Assembly: GCA_945877515.1 (NCBI GenBank)
Contig: CAMCSE010000016.1
Coordinates: 1-36,022 of the forward strand
Source: an uncultured Clostridia bacterium
Lineage (GTDB): Bacteria; Bacillota; Clostridia; Oscillospirales; Oscillospiraceae
Reading direction: 5' to 3'
Length of the DNA: 36,022 bases
In this document: positions 33,613 to 36,022 of the stretch, piece after piece
How the letters are laid out: each line of letters opens with the position of its first letter
Position numbering within the stretch: the stretch's first letter is position 1
The notes under the pieces: generated by a model
What the model saw: the letters and a program-made list of their open reading frames with translations, nothing else
Databases searched by the model: none
What the model was told of the DNA's origin: nothing
Position numbers and translations under genes: made by a program

Positions 33613-34169
33613 TCTACCTGAAGCTTTTCTATGAGTTTTTCAAAACGGGCCTGTTTGCCGTCGGCGGCGGGTTGGCCACACTGCCCTTCCTGTCGGATAT
33701 GGCAGATCGCACCGGGTGGTTCACGCAGGCACAGTTGGCGGATATGCTGGCGGTCAGCGAGTCTACGCCGGGGCCGGTAGGCGTTAATATGGCCACCTAT
33801 GTGGGCTTTGAGACGGCGGGCGTACTTGGCGCGGTGGTGGCTACGCTGGGATTGGTGACGCCGTCCGTCATCGTGATCCTCATTGTGGCCAGCTTTCTCA
33901 AGGCGTTCCGCAGCAACAAATTTGTGGACGCGGCCTTCTATGGCCTGCGGCCTGCCTCCACCGCCATGGTAGCTTCCGCCGGAATCGGCGTGGTGCTGCT
34001 GAGCCTGGTGGACACCAGTGCTTCCGGTCTTGCCCTTTTCCGATGGAAGGAACTGGCGCTGGCGGTGGTGATCCTGGTCTTGACCCGCTGGGTGCCTGTC
34101 ACCAAAAAACTGCACCCCATCGTGTTCATTGGAGCAGCTGCGGTGGTGGGTGTTGTGTTCCATTTCTGA
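33609..34169 (+). CDS. Chromate transporter family protein, second half-size subunit
   Basis: A 186-residue partner of the preceding gene, overlapping it by 4 bp (ATGA). It has the same family motifs (FKTGLFAVGGGLATLPFL, SESTPGPVGVNMATYVGF, VVATLGLVTPSVIVIL), so the pair reads as an internally duplicated transporter left unfused. The longer frame from 33459 runs through the first gene and is not used. A strong terminator follows. Confidence 0.9.
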   Translation: MIYLKLFYEFFKTGLFAVGGGLATLPFLSDMADRTGWFTQAQLADMLAVSESTPGPVGVNMATYVGFETAGVLGAVVATLGLVTPSVIVILIVASFLKAFRSNKFVDAAFYGLRPASTAMVASAGIGVVLLSLVDTSASGLALFRWKELALAVVILVLTRWVPVTKKLHPIVFIGAAAVVGVVFHF

Positions 34170-34178
34170 TGATTTGTA

Positions 34179-34220
34179 AAAAGCACACCTTATGCTTTTG
34201 ATAAGGTGTGCTTTTCTTTG
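34179..34220 (+). terminator. Intrinsic terminator after the transporter pair
   Basis: A perfect 15-bp stem (34179-34193 with 34201-34215), a 7-nt loop, and a T-rich tail (TTTTCTTT). It ends the birA-transporter unit before xpt. Confidence 0.93.
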
Positions 34221-34274
34221 TCTGATGTGTCAAATCACCTGATTTTATGACGAAAAAGTTATAGTATTTGTCAG

Positions 34275-34303
34275 TTGTAATTCTCTGTCCGCGGGGTTAT
34301 GAT
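34275..34303 (+). promoter_or_regulatory. Promoter of xpt-guaA
   Basis: TTGTAA (34275-34280), 17-bp spacer, TATGAT (34298-34303). The predicted transcript starts near 34310, leaving only about 25 nt of leader, too short for a purine riboswitch. Confidence 0.75.
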
Positions 34304-34334
34304 AAAGAAAACTAATATGAGGGGGTCTTTTCAT

Positions 34335-34919
34335 ATGGAACAGTTAAAGGAACGCATCCGTCGCGAGGGCAAGGTACTGCCGGGCAATATCATTAAGATT
34401 GACGGATTTCTCAACCATCGGGTAGACACCAAGCTGTTGGGTGATATCGCGGACGAATTTGCCAAGTATTTCGATACCAGCAAGGCCACGGTGGTGCTGA
34501 CCGCCGAAGCCAGCGGTATCGCGCTGGCCACGGTATGCGCGGAGAGATACGGCGTTCCTATGCTGTTTGCCAAAAAAGCCAAGAGTGATAACATCGAAAG
34601 CGGCCTGATTCAAAGTGAGATTTTCTCCTATACCTATAAGAAAAAAGTGACGCTGCTGGTGTCTCAGGAGTGGCTCAGCAAAGATGACCGTGTGCTGATC
34701 ATCGACGACTTTATGGCCAACGGTTACGCCATGGGCGGTCTGGTGGACATTGTCAAAAAGGCCGGCGCCCAGCTGGTGGGCATCGGCGTGGCGGTGGAAA
34801 AGGGCTTTCAGGGCGGCGGCGACAAGTTCCGCGCCATGAAGGACGTACCCTATAAGGCGCTGGCCGTCATCGAGTCCGCCAGTGCTGAGGACGGCATCAC
34901 CTTCCGGGAGGATGACTGA
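34335..34919 (+). CDS. xpt: Xanthine phosphoribosyltransferase
   Basis: A 194-residue enzyme converting xanthine and PRPP to XMP, the substrate of GuaA encoded next. MEQLKERIRREGKVLPGNII and FLNHRVD at the N-terminus are family-specific; VVLTAEASGIALA and the PRPP loop RVLIIDDFMANGYAMGG define the active site. The start at 34335 is about 9 nt after GGGGG; the longer frame from 34299 would begin inside the promoter. One base separates it from guaA, so the two should be cotranscribed. Confidence 0.95.
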   Translation: MEQLKERIRREGKVLPGNIIKIDGFLNHRVDTKLLGDIADEFAKYFDTSKATVVLTAEASGIALATVCAERYGVPMLFAKKAKSDNIESGLIQSEIFSYTYKKKVTLLVSQEWLSKDDRVLIIDDFMANGYAMGGLVDIVKKAGAQLVGIGVAVEKGFQGGGDKFRAMKDVPYKALAVIESASAEDGITFREDD

Positions 34920-34920
34920 G

Positions 34921-36022
34921 ATGAAAAAAGTACTGGTTCTGGACTTCGGCGGTCAGTATAACCTGCTGGTGGCCCGCCGTGTCCGTGAATGCGGCGTATA
35001 CTGCGAGATCAAGTCCTTCCGTATGTCCATGGAGGAGATCCGTGCTTTTGCGCCCGACGCCCTGATTTTTACCGGCGGCCCCGCCACGGTGTTTGAACCC
35101 AATGCTCCCATGGTGGATAAAGCGCTGTTTGAGATGGGCGTGCCCGTACTGGGCATCTGCTACGGCGAGCAGCTGATGATGCATCTGCTGGGCGGCCAGT
35201 GCCGCAAGGCGGAGACCCGGGAGTACGGCAAGGTGGAACTGACTCACACCGGTACTTCACCGCTGTTCAATGGAGTGCCCGAAAAGGCGATCTACTGGAT
35301 GAGCCACGGCGTGGAGGTCGAGCGCATGGCCCCCGGCTTTGAGATCATTGCCTCCACCGAAGGCTGCCGCCATGCGGCGGTGCAGTGTGCCGATCGGCAG
35401 CTTTACGGCGTGCAGTTCCATCCCGAGGTACTGCATACGGAGTACGGCACCCAGATCCTGAAGAACTTCCTGTATACCATCTGCGGCTTTGCCCCGGAGT
35501 GGACTATGGCGTCCTATCTGGAGGAGGCTGTGGCGGAGTGCCGCCGTCAGATCGGCGACGGACGGGTGCTGCTGGCGCTGTCCGGCGGCGTGGACAGCTC
35601 CGTGGCCGCCGCCCTTTTGCAGCGTGCCGTGGGCGATCAGCTGACCTGTATCTTTGTGGATCACGGCCTGCTGCGCAAGGATGAGGGGGATCAGGTGGAG
35701 CAGGTGATGAAGCATCAGTTCCATGTGGACGTGCGCCGCGTCAACGCCGGCCCCCGTTTTCTGGCGAAGCTGGCGGGCGTTACCGAGCCGGAGCGCAAGC
35801 GCAAGATCATCGGCGAGGAGTTCATCAGGGTGTTTGAGGAGGAGGCCAAGAAGATCGGCGCTGTGGATTTTCTGGCGCAGGGTACCATCTATCCCGATGT
35901 GGTGGAGTCCGGCCTGGGCGGTGAGAGCGCCGTGATCAAGAGCCACCACAATGTGGGCGGTCTGCCTGACTGCGTGGATTTCAAGGAGATCGTGGAGCCG
36001 CTGCGCCGCCTGTTCAAGGACG
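34921..36022 (+). CDS. guaA: GMP synthase (glutamine-hydrolysing), 3' end outside window
   Basis: The first 367 codons are present. The enzyme aminates XMP to GMP. The class I glutamine amidotransferase domain (1-190) has Cys80 in GICYGEQ and His167/Glu169 in GVQFHPEV; the ATP-pyrophosphatase domain starts about 195 with the PP-loop LALSGGVDSS (218-227). The dimerisation domain begins near the window end (GLPDCVDFKEIVEPLRRLF). GDSxG-type start features are not needed: the ATG follows the xpt stop by one base, with GGGAGGATGA as ribosome binding site inside xpt. The frame is intact to the last base. Confidence 0.97.
   Translation, partial: MKKVLVLDFGGQYNLLVARRVRECGVYCEIKSFRMSMEEIRAFAPDALIFTGGPATVFEPNAPMVDKALFEMGVPVLGICYGEQLMMHLLGGQCRKAETREYGKVELTHTGTSPLFNGVPEKAIYWMSHGVEVERMAPGFEIIASTEGCRHAAVQCADRQLYGVQFHPEVLHTEYGTQILKNFLYTICGFAPEWTMASYLEEAVAECRRQIGDGRVLLALSGGVDSSVAAALLQRAVGDQLTCIFVDHGLLRKDEGDQVEQVMKHQFHVDVRRVNAGPRFLAKLAGVTEPERKRKIIGEEFIRVFEEEAKKIGAVDFLAQGTIYPDVVESGLGGESAVIKSHHNVGGLPDCVDFKEIVEPLRRLFKD

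Noticed and set aside
34170-34334. Purine riboswitch before xpt
   Set aside because: No three-way junction or conserved core bases were seen, and the promoter lies too close to the gene.

Overview
The window looks like part of a bacterial chromosome from the Clostridia, most likely an Oscillospiraceae-type gut Firmicute (Oscillibacter, Flavonifractor or Dysosmobacter-like). This is inferred from the high GC content, consensus TTGACA/TATAAT promoters with 17-bp spacers, strong AGGAGG-type ribosome binding sites, a Na+-type V-ATPase operon and the gene order. The taxonomic call comes from reading alone; no search was run. I see no rRNA or tRNA genes, CRISPR array, prophage or intact insertion sequence.

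Layout. 1-900: the 3' end of tuf (EF-Tu) with its terminator, and a convergent small lipoprotein gene (DUF4830-like). 950-6000: an RsuA-type pseudouridine synthase, a PucR/CdaR-type regulator, and a division cluster, ftsE-ftsX plus a coiled-coil M23 murein hydrolase that is probably its partner. 6000-15660: an unrecognised protein whose start abuts a terminator, then greA-lysS-rRNA methyltransferase-dprA-topA-trmFO-plsX, tightly packed and partly overlapping. 15680-16890: acpP with its own promoter and terminator, then rnc (RNase III) with a long stem-loop on each side. 16950-19050: an ECF sigma factor overlapping a seven-helix membrane protein with a large extracytoplasmic domain, a probable sigma/anti-sigma pair. 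19055-27526, minus strand: a nine-gene V-type ATPase operon in the order of the Enterococcus hirae ntp operon, with Na+-site residues conserved in the rotor subunit. 27903-31327: uppP and ftsK/spoIIIE. 31353-31412: a long imperfect palindrome. 31612-33043: divergent bioY (biotin uptake) and birA (biotin ligase without a DNA-binding domain). 33067-34169: two half-size chromate-transporter-type genes. 34335-36022: xpt and guaA (cut off by the window end), for guanine nucleotide supply.

Most of the window is housekeeping: translation, transcription elongation, DNA topology, lipid and envelope synthesis, division and ion-motive energy. No clearly new multi-gene system is evident. The points most worth a second look are the two RNase III-like stems around rnc, the sigma/membrane-protein pair, the palindrome over the bioY promoter next to a birA that cannot itself bind DNA, the 60-nt palindrome after ftsK, and the unknown gene fused to a terminator at 6024-6731.
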